Shown: positions 43,829 to 53,780, numbered from the stretch's first letter. The stretch is 64,000 nucleotides of DNA from Acanthosoma haemorrhoidale (GCA_930367205.1 CAKNEZ010000002.1:654343-718342), one strand, 5' to 3'. Program-made: numbers and translations. The notes: generated by a model from the sequence alone, not told the origin.

Positions 43829-45672
43829 TCACTAATTAGTGAATGCATCTAATTAAAATAATTAAATGTGTGATCTTATTAGGTAATCGAATTTCCACGA
43901 TTTTGGCTTCGGGCATAATTTGTCGGAACTGTCTACTTCAAAGATTTCAGAGAAGCAAAGAGCAGAATGCTAGTCTTGTCAATGCCAAATATATTTAGCA
44001 ATGATGGAACACTAGTCATAGAATAGGCTGATGTTTGTTGTGAATTAGTTCAGAAATTTTAATATAAATAAATTATAAATTGGAAAGATATATTTGACAA
44101 ACCCAGATTTAAGTTAAATGTCTTATTAAGTCTACACCGTAATATTAACTAACCCGACGTTCTCTGAATTTTAACCTTTCTCAAGTTCTTAGTTAAGTCT
44201 GATTACCTTTTACATGATTGAAAAAAATGTGAGGTTTTTGTTCCATCGAGTGATAGAAAAAGAGACGCATTAAACATAAAAAGAAATAAATCAAAACGGG
44301 CCCTCTTTCAAAGCGACAGTGAACTCATCGTTCTAGGCAAGACTCAAACCAAACTGGAGCAGTAATTCTTTAAACTTTTACTCCAAGAGGTCATTGACCA
44401 GGTGTAGTTGAGGTGGAACAGGGAGTCGTAAAAGTTTGTTAGTAGTTCGTGAACTGGGGATGTTGTGACCTCAATTGAGTGTTTTTCAACAGTTCTACTC
44501 TCTGCAGAATCACCACAGAAAATCATAGTTTGATTTATTCCTAATGATTTAGACACCCGAAGAGAGTGCTATGGGATGATAAACATTTATCTTAAATATC
44601 CTCCTGTAATAAATACCCGACGGCTAATAGTTTTTGGATTTCTTTAGGCCTTCGTTCGGCCTATCCGAGAAACGGAGGTGCGTCCCATTAACACATGCTC
44701 TTGGACCCATTAAATGGGCAGAAAACGTTAGGCCGACCGGTCCCGTCTTGCCCGGGGAAGAGCCGGATGCAGGGAATATCAACTCATGCCGATGCTCTGT
44801 CCGATCTTATATCTATCTATACGATACGCGGTGAGCTCCCCTTCCAGTTTTTATATATTTAGTCTCTTCTAGACATAATTATCCAAATATTTAATTAAAG
44901 TAGAGCCCAGAAAAAAACTAAACCATTCGATTTTAAATTTTCGTCATTGTACCAAAAACATTGATCAATCAATCAATCAATCAATTTTCACGGAAACTTT
45001 GGGCTAGGTATGACGACGCAGTATTGAGATGATGAGATACAATGATCATCTCATTGTGGAGGATTGTCTCTGCCTCGGAGAGGGGGAAGGAGAAAATTAT
45101 GAATCTCGTCATCAATGTCATTCAGGCAGTTAGTTCATCAGGTAGGGAGTGGGTAGGAGAGTAGTCGTAAGTAGGTAGAGAGAGAGAGAACGAGGTAAGA
45201 CGACGACGACGGGAATGAGTCTGAAGCTGTTGTTGTATTTTTTATTAGACAGACGGTGGTGATGCTTGATTATCTGTCTGTATGTCAACAAACTAGGTGT
45301 GGGGGTGTGAAAAGCTTGCACTAAGTACAAAGAGCGCAAAGCGTACATCCAGAACGAGACCCTACAGGTAGGTCTACAGAAGAGGTAGGTCTCCTTTTTT
45401 TTTTTTTTTCTTCATAGCCCCTTTAAATTTACAGATAATTATATATAATTATAGATCCTCTGGCGAATCTATTTACAAATTATTTTGTATTTCCTGTAGC
45501 ATCACTACATTATATACAGGTTTTGTTATTTTATAGAAATTATATAATGAATAAACAAGTATAATGATATACATTCTACGTGACTTGACTGAACTGACTA
45601 ATAAGGTAATGGGGCTCACCTAGGTCTCCCCTGTACCCCTTCCCTTATATTAATTGTTTGTGGTGAAATTAT
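43829..45672. other. No supportable gene
   Basis: Contains a (TCAA)n tract near 44,963-44,986, a GC-rich patch at 44,640-44,790, and GA-rich DNA near 45,170-45,200. No domain recognised. Confidence 0.5.
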
Positions 45673-45836
45673 AACGGGAATGCGCGAACGCAGTCCCGAC
45701 TACCAAAAATTACGCGCCCGAGATACCCGCATTTGGGGTATTCGCAGGGATCAGCTCAACCAAAGTGCAATGGAAAAGCCTCACCCTGGGGGAACCGCCT
45801 TATTGATCACGGTAGGCCCCCATGCCAGGTAAGTAT
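45673..45836 (-). ncRNA. U1 spliceosomal snRNA-like gene
   Basis: The minus strand begins ATACTTACCTGGC, the U1 5' end whose ACTTACCT pairs with 5' splice sites. It continues with GTGATCA and GGCGGTT around stem-loop I, GTGAGGC, CATTGCAC (the U1A-binding loop II core), an ATACCC/GGGTAT stem III, the Sm site AATTTTTGG, and a terminal GGGACTGCG-TTCG-CGCATTCCC hairpin, giving about 164 nt, the usual U1 length. Relative to the common U1 sequence, loop I reads GATCAATAAGG instead of GATCACGAAGG, the U1-70K contact. Several stems changed on both sides so pairing is kept (GGGGG/CCCCC). It could be a functional variant or a young pseudogene; I find no clear PSE upstream. Confidence 0.85.
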
Positions 45837-46585
45837 GCTATAATTTGGGAAAATCCGAAAGTTGTCAAGTCAAACCTAACCGCACTTGCGAGATTGAACT
45901 GGATTCGGAGAAGATGAATGGCGGTCTAGCGATTCACCAGATGCTGTAATATACAAAAAAAATGTTTCATTTATCTTACTACACAATATATTATCGAGTA
46001 TAAATAGTTTAAACGCACCGAAAACATTTCCCTACCCGTATGAGTGCATATATCTTTGCATACCTCTCGATTCCACAGGTTAGCTAATGATTACACAGGT
46101 GGCGCTAGTACAGCTTCATTCTTGGTATCCACCCTTCAACTTTGACCGAGCTATCTCCCGAGCTATTTAGTAAACGCTCCAAAACGTATTATTTATTATA
46201 TTTTTGAGATTTCACTCATCTTATTTGCTAGTATTTATAATGACAATATTTTATAAGATTTTTTATTTTTGGAGATACGCATAAAAAAAAATATTGGGTA
46301 TATGTTATTCGTTAGGAATCCGCTGAGATCCGTTCATTAAATTATTTTTAATATTACTTTGCCACCGAATTAAATAGTGACTCTTGCTGTAACTTTATTT
46401 ATGAATTATTATTCCTAATCCAACTATGATCTCGAATGATTGTATCAATCGGGTGACTCCCGCAATAATATTTTGGTGTCTGTTTATCCTTAGCTCACAG
46501 ATAAAACCTCCTCCTGTATGTAGTAAGCCGTAAAAATTTACTGATCCCGATCTCACTAATCCGGAACTAGTAATCCTTTCAGTCG
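45837..46585. other. U1 upstream region; nothing else recognised
   Basis: The minus strand upstream of the U1-like gene has no TATA box or snRNA proximal element I can assign. The stretch ends at the Polinton terminal repeat. Confidence 0.45.
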
Positions 46586-47030
46586 AGTAGATATAAAAGG
46601 CGGTTTGGGAATGAGTAACGAGGATATGACCTTGAAGGGTGTCGTATGACGTTATCTTGTGACCTTGAGGTGATTGCCCGTTCTCTGCAGGGCGAGGGGG
46701 GAGGAAATTCTGGGAATATGTGTGTAATTTCGGGGAATTGGTGTGTCATGGGAGGGTGATAAGTGTTTATAAGTATGCCAGGAGCCACCAGATAGTAGAT
46801 CTGGCTACATTGGGGGGGGGGGAGATCTGGCAACGTCGCATGGGGAGTGAGTCACTGTGACTCACTATGCCCCGGTGACGAGCAGCTGGAGGGCTTGCCC
46901 TTGTGACGTAAGGCCATTCAGCGATAAGACCATTCATAGTTTCCCAGTGAAGTAAGGGCATTCAGCGATAAGACCTAGTTCTCCTGTGACGTAGGTTCCC
47001 CACCCAAGCGCGGCTTTAGCATGGGTCAGT
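46586..47030 (+). repeat. Polinton-type left terminal repeat (copy B element)
   Basis: Starts AGTAGATATAAAAGGCGG, the 5'-AG terminus expected for Polintons with a TATA box inside the first 20 bases. Homologous to 12,166-12,571. It contains an AP-1-like dyad (46,847-46,865) and two GCCATTCAG/GGCATTCAGCGATAAGACC units (about 46,911 and 46,957) near TGACGTA sites. The six bases outside are CAGTCG; the partner target site cannot be tested, because the right end of this element is lost. Confidence 0.65.
46847..46865. promoter_or_regulatory. AP-1-like inverted pair in left terminal repeat
   Basis: GTGAGTCACTGTGACTCAC, identical to 12,413-12,431 although the neighbouring bases have diverged. Confidence 0.55.
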
Positions 47031-47107
47031 TGAAGTATGGTATTAATGTGGGTGGGGGTAAAATGTGTCTTTGATCTCAGTGCGTCTGTTCTTTCAATTA
47101 GTTCAAG

Positions 47108-47420
47108 ATGAGTAAGCGCTTAGGTTGGAGTCTGAGGTATGAGAATGATCGTCTGTCTACATTTGTTGGATGGTCTTCACCGGTGAGTGCCGTCAAGCTT
47201 GCATCAGCAGGATTTTATTATTTAAAAAAATTCAGACTTAACAAGGTGTCCTTTTTGTGGAGTAATATTACACGAATGGTTGGTACATGATGATCCTTTT
47301 GTAAATCACAAGAAATGGGCTAAATATTGTCCGTTTATTGAGTACTTGGAACAACTAGAGAAGCTACTATTATTACTAATAGATGAAGTTGATAATAAAA
47401 AAGAACATGAAAACAGCTAA
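47108..47420 (+). pseudogene. Single-BIR IAP-like protein, frameshifted
   Basis: The ATG at 47,108 lies about 80 bases inside the terminal repeat end. The first frame carries the BIR start RLSTFVGW and LASAGFYYL. A frame change between about 47,240 and 47,248 precedes the zinc ligands, which are all present in the next frame as C-x2-C-x16-H-x6-C, the canonical BIR spacing, and end with a short acidic tail and TAA at 47,418-47,420. There is no RING domain. IAP-like genes in large DNA viruses and adintoviruses are thought to block host cell death; that role here is inference. The 3' tail recurs at 1-26 in copy A. Confidence 0.78.
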
Positions 47421-47593
47421 CATGCGTTAGAGGTTTACAGGTTTTATTCAAGAACTTGCACATTTAAAGGCCCAAATAGTTTTATATGAAATAAAAAAAA
47501 AAACGAGATAAATCAACTAGTAAAAAAAATAGAAAAACTTCATCTATCCCCACCTCTCTGTTAAACCTTTTAGTCTCGTTGAAGCCTAGCAAG

Positions 47594-47875
47594 ATGGAGG
47601 GTCTACGACGATTGGTACTAGTGACTGAGTGCCACATCACTTGTAGCAAACTAGTTTGAGTTGGTCTTTGTGATTTGGTGTCCACTGTCGCTGTCATCGA
47701 CAAGAAAACTACAGTGTATATGGATACAGAAGAATGGAAATTCATCGTCGTCCAAGTTCCAAGGATGTTGTCTCTTTTGCAAAGCAGGCCCATGAAAGTG
47801 GAGGTTGAAAACCGACTAGGATGTAAAAATGTAAATTGCATTTTTTCCACCAGAGTCCATCAACCCTTTAGCTGA
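47594..47875 (+). pseudogene. Unknown small Polinton-region reading frame (copy B)
   Basis: ATG at 47,594; in-frame TGA at 47,657; then open to 47,875. It lacks the 4-base duplication of copy A. A minus-strand frame of 122 codons (47,482-47,850) overlaps it, so strand choice is tentative. No domain recognised. Confidence 0.35.
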
Positions 47876-47883
47876 ATACACCT

Positions 47884-48129
47884 TTGGCATGTTTCAACAA
47901 AAATGATGTGACAAAGCTTTATAGAGAAGTTAAGAAAATCAACGACTCACTGGTCTTGATAACCAAGATAGCTGAACTCTATAAGAAACATGAAGAAGGT
48001 GAAGAACCTGTGGAATCTTCATTAATGTACTTTAATATTAATACTAATACCCTATTTAATAATTTAAATGAACTCGAGAAAATGTGTAATAATAGCCACA
48101 TAAATTGTAATTTGAACTATATTCAATAA
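47884..48129 (+). CDS. Unknown small Polinton-region protein, 81 codons (copy B)
   Basis: Identical in translation to 493-738. No ATG near the start of the frame; it may be the distal part of a longer gene continuing from the frame just upstream. Confidence 0.4.
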   Translation: MACFNKNDVTKLYREVKKINDSLVLITKIAELYKKHEEGEEPVESSLMYFNINTNTLFNNLNELEKMCNNSHINCNLNYIQ

Positions 48130-48258
48130 ATAATTGTTATGTCTATACGTTATTTTTTTTAACTTTTCCCTAAGTAAAAAGGAGAATAAAGGTAAATAAA
48201 AAATTTTTTTTTAATTTTTATGGTTTATTTGAAATAAATTATATATGTAATATTACAG

Positions 48259-48480
48259 TTAATAATTAATATATTCATTGAGACATGAGAGTCTTCGTTT
48301 CTGGATAAATTCCTCATCCTCTCGCCATTCCTCAGGTAAGTTGTCCCAGATGTAGTATAATGTGTAGTCGAAAAGGTACAAAAGTAATGATCGAGGTAAA
48401 ACTCTCAATTCTTCAGTAGTTAAAGTTTCGATACCTTCCTCTCCCAAACGACGTATCACCGACTCCATTATATCCATCAT
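48259..48480 (-). CDS. Unknown acidic 73-aa protein (copy B)
   Basis: Same product as 868-1089, without changes. It lies 45 bases downstream of the exonuclease-like/BIR gene on the same strand. Function unknown. Confidence 0.45.
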   Translation of the reverse strand: MMDIMESVIRRLGEEGIETLTTEELRVLPRSLLLYLFDYTLYYIWDNLPEEWREDEEFIQKRRLSCLNEYINY

Positions 48481-48525
48481 ACTAATGCATCGTTTACTAG
48501 GAGGTATTTATAAATTCCCCTCCTC

Positions 48526-49200
48526 CTAAAACCACAAACACTGAGGACTATTTTTTTTATGGTAGCTGAGAGGGTTGACTACTGATTTCCTGTCAAATAG
48601 CAGTCCACAGTATACGCACTTAACTCTATCTTTGACTCCTCGAATAAATCCAGCATATGAAAGCAGATGATGAGGTAAGCCAATGTTTTTAAATGTTTGC
48701 CTTCTTATCTCTTCTTTTTTCAAATCTACAGCTTTAGGATTTTTTCCAACCCATGTAGCCAGACGATGAGCTAGATTTAATGAGCAAACAAAGGAAGTGT
48801 TTAAATGAAAATGACGAGTCATCTGGTCATTATCTAATTGTTTCAAGTTTGGACAACTGAAATCAAGAAGATCATAGAGTGATTTATCAATGAGTTCTTC
48901 TATAAATTTGCACTTTTCCATTCCTTTTGCCCATAATATATCATAGTCTTCTGTAATGCATATTAGGAAATACTTCATATCTTCATATTGTACATAACCA
49001 TAGTCCCATTCCAATCCATGAATATGCTTTTTTACCCAAAGATTTGTCTTCGACTGACTCACTTCTTCAACATCTTGAGGTGGTTTAAAAAACCAATGAT
49101 ATGATGAACCATGGCTGATTGAGATGATAGATAGTTCTTTAACAATTAATGAGTCAGAAGCCGTGCGATAGCCCTGAAAATAAATTACCGCCGAACGCAT
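48526..49200 (-). CDS. Exonuclease-like domain fused to a BIR domain (copy B)
   Basis: A 224-codon open frame with only a few amino-acid differences from copy A (for example near residues 24 and 168 and at the last residue). All BIR zinc ligands (C-x2-C-x15-H-x6-C) and the AGF segment are kept, as are the HWFFKPP, HGLEW and CPNL motifs of the N-terminal domain. This is the longest frame of the virion-side gene block that is intact in both duplicates. Upstream, about 300 AT-rich bases separate it from the capsid gene stop. Confidence 0.62.
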   Translation of the reverse strand: MRSAVIYFQGYRTASDSLIVKELSIISISHGSSYHWFFKPPQDVEEVSQSKTNLWVKKHIHGLEWDYGYVQYEDMKYFLICITEDYDILWAKGMEKCKFIEELIDKSLYDLLDFSCPNLKQLDNDQMTRHFHLNTSFVCSLNLAHRLATWVGKNPKAVDLKKEEIRRQTFKNIGLPHHLLSYAGFIRGVKDRVKCVYCGLLFDRKSVVNPLSYHKKNSPQCLWF

Positions 49201-49506
49201 CTTGCGGTTTACGCTCCTACGGTGAAATGAGATTATTACAGCCGACTGAATGGTTATATATAATTAAAGCAAGTGCGAAGCAATTGAACTTTTTTTAAAA
49301 ATGACTTTATTAATTTACACTACAACAAAAGTTTTAAATAAAAAGATTTAAGTGTCTAAGCTACTAACTGAACGTGCATGAATGAATCACGGAAGGGGAT
49401 TGCTTATCTCTAAGCGAGGAGCCTCATTTATATCATATCAAAAGGTCTACGATCAGCATTATGACAAAGACTCAGCGCTTAAACTATATACATGCAGGTT
49501 TTTTTT

Positions 49507-50711
49507 TCAATAAATTTTGCGAACGAGACCTGTGCCAACCTCATATTCTACTATTTTATCATGAAGAATGAGACAGTATGCCTTGGTATTAGCAGGGAAG
49601 TTCTCACTCACCTCTAGTTGAACGCGAATATCAATAGTCGTACTCTTTATCGCATCAGATTGTTTAGAACAATCTATAACGACTATAGGTGCTATGAACT
49701 CAAAATCACATCGTGACAGCAGAGGTTGAGAATGTCTATTGCCATGATAACTTGTTTGAAATTCTTTATACATTTCGTAGAGGAGAGCCACTTTTCCAAG
49801 CTCGAAATCTATATTCAAATCATCATAGGGATATTGCTTGCTATTCAGATAGAGTTTCAAATTTTTCAATTTGCAACTATCAAACTGACTGTTATCTTTG
49901 CTAGCATCTCTCAGTAAATTTGTCTGGAATGCGATAATAACATAGCGTGGCTTTTCTAAATTTGTCGATGTTTTTACAGTCTAGTTTTCTTGTTGTGATG
50001 CAGGTAAATTAGGATATTCGTAAAGATCCCATGATCTGAACGGAATAGAGATGACCTTGTTTTCATCTACCATTTTTAACAACTTCAGCCGTTCTTGATC
50101 AGAACATGAGGCATTCTCCAAATCACTTTATCTAATTTTATTACAACATCATCGTCACCCTTTACGCAGTTCAAGTCAGTACTCAATCTGATCAAAACGA
50201 GTTCTTGCTTAAGATTAATTAAAATTTTTCGATAGTCCTCACATATCCCTAAGAGAATATCCAGTGGCAGACACACACTAAAAAACCCGTTTTATCTATT
50301 GAAAGTTTTGTCTACACCTGGGATTACCCATCCTGCATTTTCTAGACCTTTGACTTGATTAGGTGAAAATGACGCATGGCCTTTAAGCGTTGTAGTTATT
50401 TCTGGGTTTCTCACTCTATTAACTTCAATACCATTCAATTCATATCTGATCTCATCAAACAAAAACGCAAAAGCGTTATTAGTCAATTTTGAAGCAGTTC
50501 CAGCAGTACCATCCTTTTTTGAAATACGTCCTTCCAGATAAACAAAACTAAATGAAGGAATCGTATAAACATCTTGTTGATGGATGGGTATTCTGATTTC
50601 ATCAGACTTGTTAAGGGTGTTCTCCGCATACGCTTGAGGTGAATGATATCGAAATTGTGTAAGACATTCTTCAAATTTTACGTCTGATGTAATATTTAGC
50701 ATGTTGTTCAT
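49507..50711 (-). pseudogene. Polinton/adintovirus major capsid protein, broken (copy B)
   Basis: Starts with ATG at 50,711 (MNNMLNITSDVKFEEC), with 139 codons open to a TAA near 50,290, shared with copy A. The same frame continues through CLPLDILLG (50,085-50,276), another stop, and then the C-terminal jelly-roll piece (49,507-49,869, LNSKQYPYDDL). It lacks the 46-bp deletion of copy A and so shows the true N-terminus. The intact protein would form the icosahedral capsid facets; here it cannot be made as one chain. Assignment as double jelly-roll capsid protein rests on family resemblance and context. Confidence 0.72.
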
Positions 50712-50869
50712 TTTTTTTTCTTATTTTTAACCGAAAACTACGCTGTTTTAAAAAGTTAGCATTGACAGTTGTTTACGGTCTCGTCGATATTGGTTTACTA
50801 ATTCTTAAGTGAGTATGACATCTCCTTTTATAACGGGCTTCAACTCGCACACAACTCTCTCTGGTAAAA

Positions 50870-51577
50870 TCAATACCCATTCTTCTTCAAATGTATTCTC
50901 AATGTAACAGTTTCTCCCCTAAAGTCAATAAGCTCGCCGTTCTGATCCACTAAGCGAATGGTAATATTTTCAACAGTCCTCACGTTAGTAGGAAAGTAAA
51001 TGACAGGATTCGGGGTTTCTACTATTTTATATCCTTGTTCAACAGTCGGAAAGAATTGATGTATGTTATGATCTGGCTTCCCGTTTACGTAAGACCCTGA
51101 TGCGATGTTACAATGTATCGAAATAGTGTTTACGGAAAGGAATTTTACAATTCCATCTGATTCAGTATAGCAGTTCACTGGATGTATCACACGATTTGGA
51201 CTATTAAAACCCAATAGTAAGCCAATGGCATGTGGCTTATAGGGAAAGTTGAAGTAAACCGGTTTAGTTGTTCTAAGTTCCACATTTAAAGTACTGTGAT
51301 TTCCCCACAGTACAAACCCAGATCTCGGGTCTTGGTGCATAATTTGTTCGTAAAGAAAAGTATTTAGAGCACTTATATCATACGATCCCTCAGGTATCTG
51401 AATCGTCAGATTTCCAAAATAAAACTTATCGTTAACATCCTTCCTTACATTAGGAATAGTATTATATGTGTCAAAAGATAATAAGCCAACGGTATAACTT
51501 GATCCTAATTCTAGCGGAGGTAACAAGTTCACATCAAGAACGCTAGAATCCCCTGTAAGCGCTACTGTGTAGCTCAT
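50870..51577 (-). CDS. Penton-like minor capsid protein (copy B, intact)
   Basis: A 235-codon uninterrupted frame starting MSYTVAL, with a beta-rich composition (TYNTIPNVRKDV, FVLWGNHSTLN and VTLRIHLKKNGY at the C-terminus). It resembles the single jelly-roll penton-like protein of Polintons and adintoviruses, which sits at capsid vertices; the call is by resemblance and position between the capsid and protease genes. Copy A carries a stop at the leucine near residue 120. The start is 12 bases from the protease stop. Confidence 0.62.
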   Translation of the reverse strand: MSYTVALTGDSSVLDVNLLPPLELGSSYTVGLLSFDTYNTIPNVRKDVNDKFYFGNLTIQIPEGSYDISALNTFLYEQIMHQDPRSGFVLWGNHSTLNVELRTTKPVYFNFPYKPHAIGLLLGFNSPNRVIHPVNCYTESDGIVKFLSVNTISIHCNIASGSYVNGKPDHNIHQFFPTVEQGYKIVETPNPVIYFPTNVRTVENITIRLVDQNGELIDFRGETVTLRIHLKKNGY

Positions 51578-51589
51578 GATTATGAATGA

Positions 51590-51937
51590 TTAAAATTTAT
51601 GAGAAACGTCGGCTAAATACTTTAAGCAGAGATGTCCGCAAATCGGAGTATTCCACTTCAGATAATGACGTCTGTTGTAAGTTATTTGTAAACCTTTAAA
51701 GTAATCAAGTAGCTGTGGTGGTGGTTTCAAATTACCAAACGAATCAAAGTATTTCACAAGATTATCTTTCTTTATATAACAAACCCAATGAGAACCAGGT
51801 CCTGAACTTGTATGCAAATTTACAATTGCTTTCTCATGCTTTTTTGGATATTTAGGGAAACTATCAATCATAAATACTCCACAAAAATTTTCAATATTCA
51901 AAACTTTAGCTATATAATTTAATTGGAGATCAGTCAA
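51590..51937 (-). CDS. Adenain-like cysteine protease (copy B)
   Basis: About 115 open codons with the adenovirus-protease (C5/Ulp1-fold) layout: MIDSFPKYP near the N-terminus, the catalytic His in GSHWVCY, an acidic partner in YFDSFG and the catalytic Cys in ICGHLCL near the C-terminus. In Polintons this enzyme is predicted to mature capsid proteins. No ATG opens the frame; it begins just after the TGA of the PLA2/pX gene, so either a non-AUG start, re-initiation, or loss of the start codon applies. Copy A has a stop before the His motif. Confidence 0.75.
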   Translation of the reverse strand: MTDLQLNYIAKVLNIENFCGVFMIDSFPKYPKKHEKAIVNLHTSSGPGSHWVCYIKKDNLVKYFDSFGNLKPPPQLLDYFKGLQITYNRRHYLKWNTPICGHLCLKYLADVSHKF

Positions 51938-51952
51938 TGGTTCATTCGGCAG

Positions 51953-52714
51953 TCATATTTTTCTCGGCCTTTTTTGTCGGTTTATAAACAGACCATAACC
52001 TTTCTTATAGGGTTTCAAATAAAGTCCGTTACCGACTTTCTGACCTTCTATAGCTAAATTATGCCTTTTTTGCTCATCCAATTTTAGCTTGGCTTCTTTA
52101 GCCTCATTGATCGATTTCTCTAAACTTGCGGCTCCTCCAGTCAAAGAGCCCATAGCGGAAAGTCCCGCCATCAACGGTATAAGAAATTGTAGAAAGCCTC
52201 CCTCCTTTGGCAGCGGGAGAACTCTGGGTGGACAAGGTTTCGTCTTACCACGTAGATGCATTTTAGCCTTCTTATATGCAACTTTCGAAGCTTTCAGAAT
52301 AGATGATACATCATCTACCTTTGACGATTTATCTAAGTCAATGAAACTAATCTTTTTCTTTTTCTTTTTTAAACCTGATCCAATTTTTCTTTTCGCTTTC
52401 CTAGCATTTGTAACTAACCAAGCCACGGCTTTTTCTCCCCATGACGAATCTGAAGCCTTAACTCTTTTCCAAGCATTACCAGCTACGATTTTGTCCACTT
52501 CCTTACGACTATCCATATCTTTATATTTGCTATAAGCTATATCGTGATCTTTACAGGCTTTATCAAGCTAATTTATTCCGTCACCTTTAGTTAGTCGCTT
52601 TTCTAGATCCGTACCAGGACCACAATACTGATAGCCCGGAAGATGTAATTCAATAGGCAACTTGTTTATAAAACTGTTTACTAGACCTGTTCCTTTGTGA
52701 GCTTTACGAATCAT
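51953..52714 (-). pseudogene. Phospholipase A2 / pX-like virion protein, one nonsense codon (copy B)
   Basis: ATG at 52,714; PLA2 motif YCGPGT, an in-frame TAG at 52,568-52,570, then HDIAY, the lysine run, the hydrophobic LIPLMAGLSAMGSLTGG segment and a basic C-terminus (RQKRPRKI). The C-terminal 187 codons from an internal ATG (52,516) are open in both copies. Its promoter would lie in the same 80-base divergent region as the plus-strand leader at 52,743-52,790. Confidence 0.66.
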
Positions 52715-52742
52715 ACTGTACTAAGAAAATGAAGAGCAGACT

Positions 52743-52790
52743 TATATATATACTGAAGTATAATACCGTCGTTTGCATTCAGAATGAAAT
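52743..52790 (+). promoter_or_regulatory. TATA box plus leader for the early (polymerase-side) genes (copy B)
   Basis: TATATATATA at 52,743-52,752, then ACCGTCGTTTGCATTCAGA and ATGAAATTTGTC. The leader matches the packaging-ATPase leader at 12,704-12,728. Here the ATG is followed four codons later by a TAG. Confidence 0.5.
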
Positions 52791-52872
52791 TTGTCTAGTA
52801 AAATGTATTAACTTGACCGAAAGATATTACATCGGTCTTTTAGCCCTACTGAATGCACTATCTAATCAAGGG

Positions 52873-53153
52873 TGTTCTAAGTAATCCTAGCCCACACGGC
52901 CTCGCAGAAGACTTTAATGACAGGCCAGCACTATGCGCCTTGCAACATAGTCAAAATCCCCACCTCAGCTGGGGTCTATCTAGTCTTATACATGTGTGAT
53001 TTCATTGACTAGCGCTCATTCCCTCGTTTGGTGACGTATTACCATATAAGTGTATTGTTCGTAGCTGCTTCAGTTCTCCTTGCTGCAATTGTAAGTAAGT
53101 TAGTCTTTGAATTGTTGTATCATTATTCTCTTGCATCAATAAATAGCATTACA
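52873..53153 (+). mobile_element. Possible solo LTR in the 5' leader of the early genes (copy B)
   Basis: TGTTCTAAG to AGCATTACA with CCATATAAGTG and an AATAAA 12 bases from the end: LTR-like ends and signals. Flanks AAGGG and CCCTC are not a target duplication, and copy A lacks five bases at the left joint, forming a good splice donor there instead. Weak call. Confidence 0.25.
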
Positions 53154-53396
53154 CCCTCGGTAGACTCTCACTACTTTCCTGATTCCACCCGCCTCCTTTA
53201 GGCATTCCAAACCCTATATCCTTCTCATACATCCTTCAAATGGGGGACTCCCCTTAGTGAAAGGCACTCATTAGCCCAAAATAATTTTCCCACATCCTAT
53301 TTTATAAGTTTGAGAGCTAAGAAAAAAAAAAAAAAAAAAAAAAAAAAATAATAAAAATAAATAAATAAATAGCTAAGCAAATAATATGATTTTTAG

Positions 53397-53780
53397 ATGT
53401 CTCTCCTTAAAAAATTGAATGATATTAATCCTGTATATGAAAACATTGGTGAATTGACTATTGGACGGACATACAAGTTAATAAATCTGAGCAAAAAGGA
53501 GACAGAATATGGCCCATCTATTGAGGCCATAATAGAAGATGATGAGGAAGGAAAAGTGCGAACCTTCCTACCAAAACGATATATATATATATGCGTTCAC
53601 TGATGAGGACTTAGCAAGCTATAGAGGTATAGTATATTTAAATATATAATAAATATAGTATTTTTTTTTTAATTAGCTAAGCGATTATTCTCGTTTTCAG
53701 GAGAGCTGAAATTTCAATACTCCGGCAAAAAGAAAAATGCATATGACATTAAATTTGAAAAGTTGATGCATTTTATTTAG
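53397..53780 (+). pseudogene. Small Polinton protein gene with a 74-bp intron (copy B)
   Basis: Same gene as 6,017-6,412. The AT tract is 12 bases shorter but still out of frame. The intron is 53,627-53,700, with acceptor TTTTCAG (copy A has TTTTTAG, so both keep AG) and AGCTAAGC upstream. A phase-1 junction joins SYR to GELKFQYSGKK. The product has no function I can name. Confidence 0.6.

Noticed and set aside
44634..44834. GC-rich patch with an open frame
   Set aside because: No match to rRNA, LINE ends or LTRs that I can recognise; composition alone is not evidence of a gene.
47482..47850. 122-codon minus-strand frame at the left of the Polinton-like region
   Set aside because: It overlaps a plus-strand frame in line with the neighbouring plus gene, is shorter in copy A and ends in a low-complexity phenylalanine-rich tail from a T/A-rich tract; probably a shadow.
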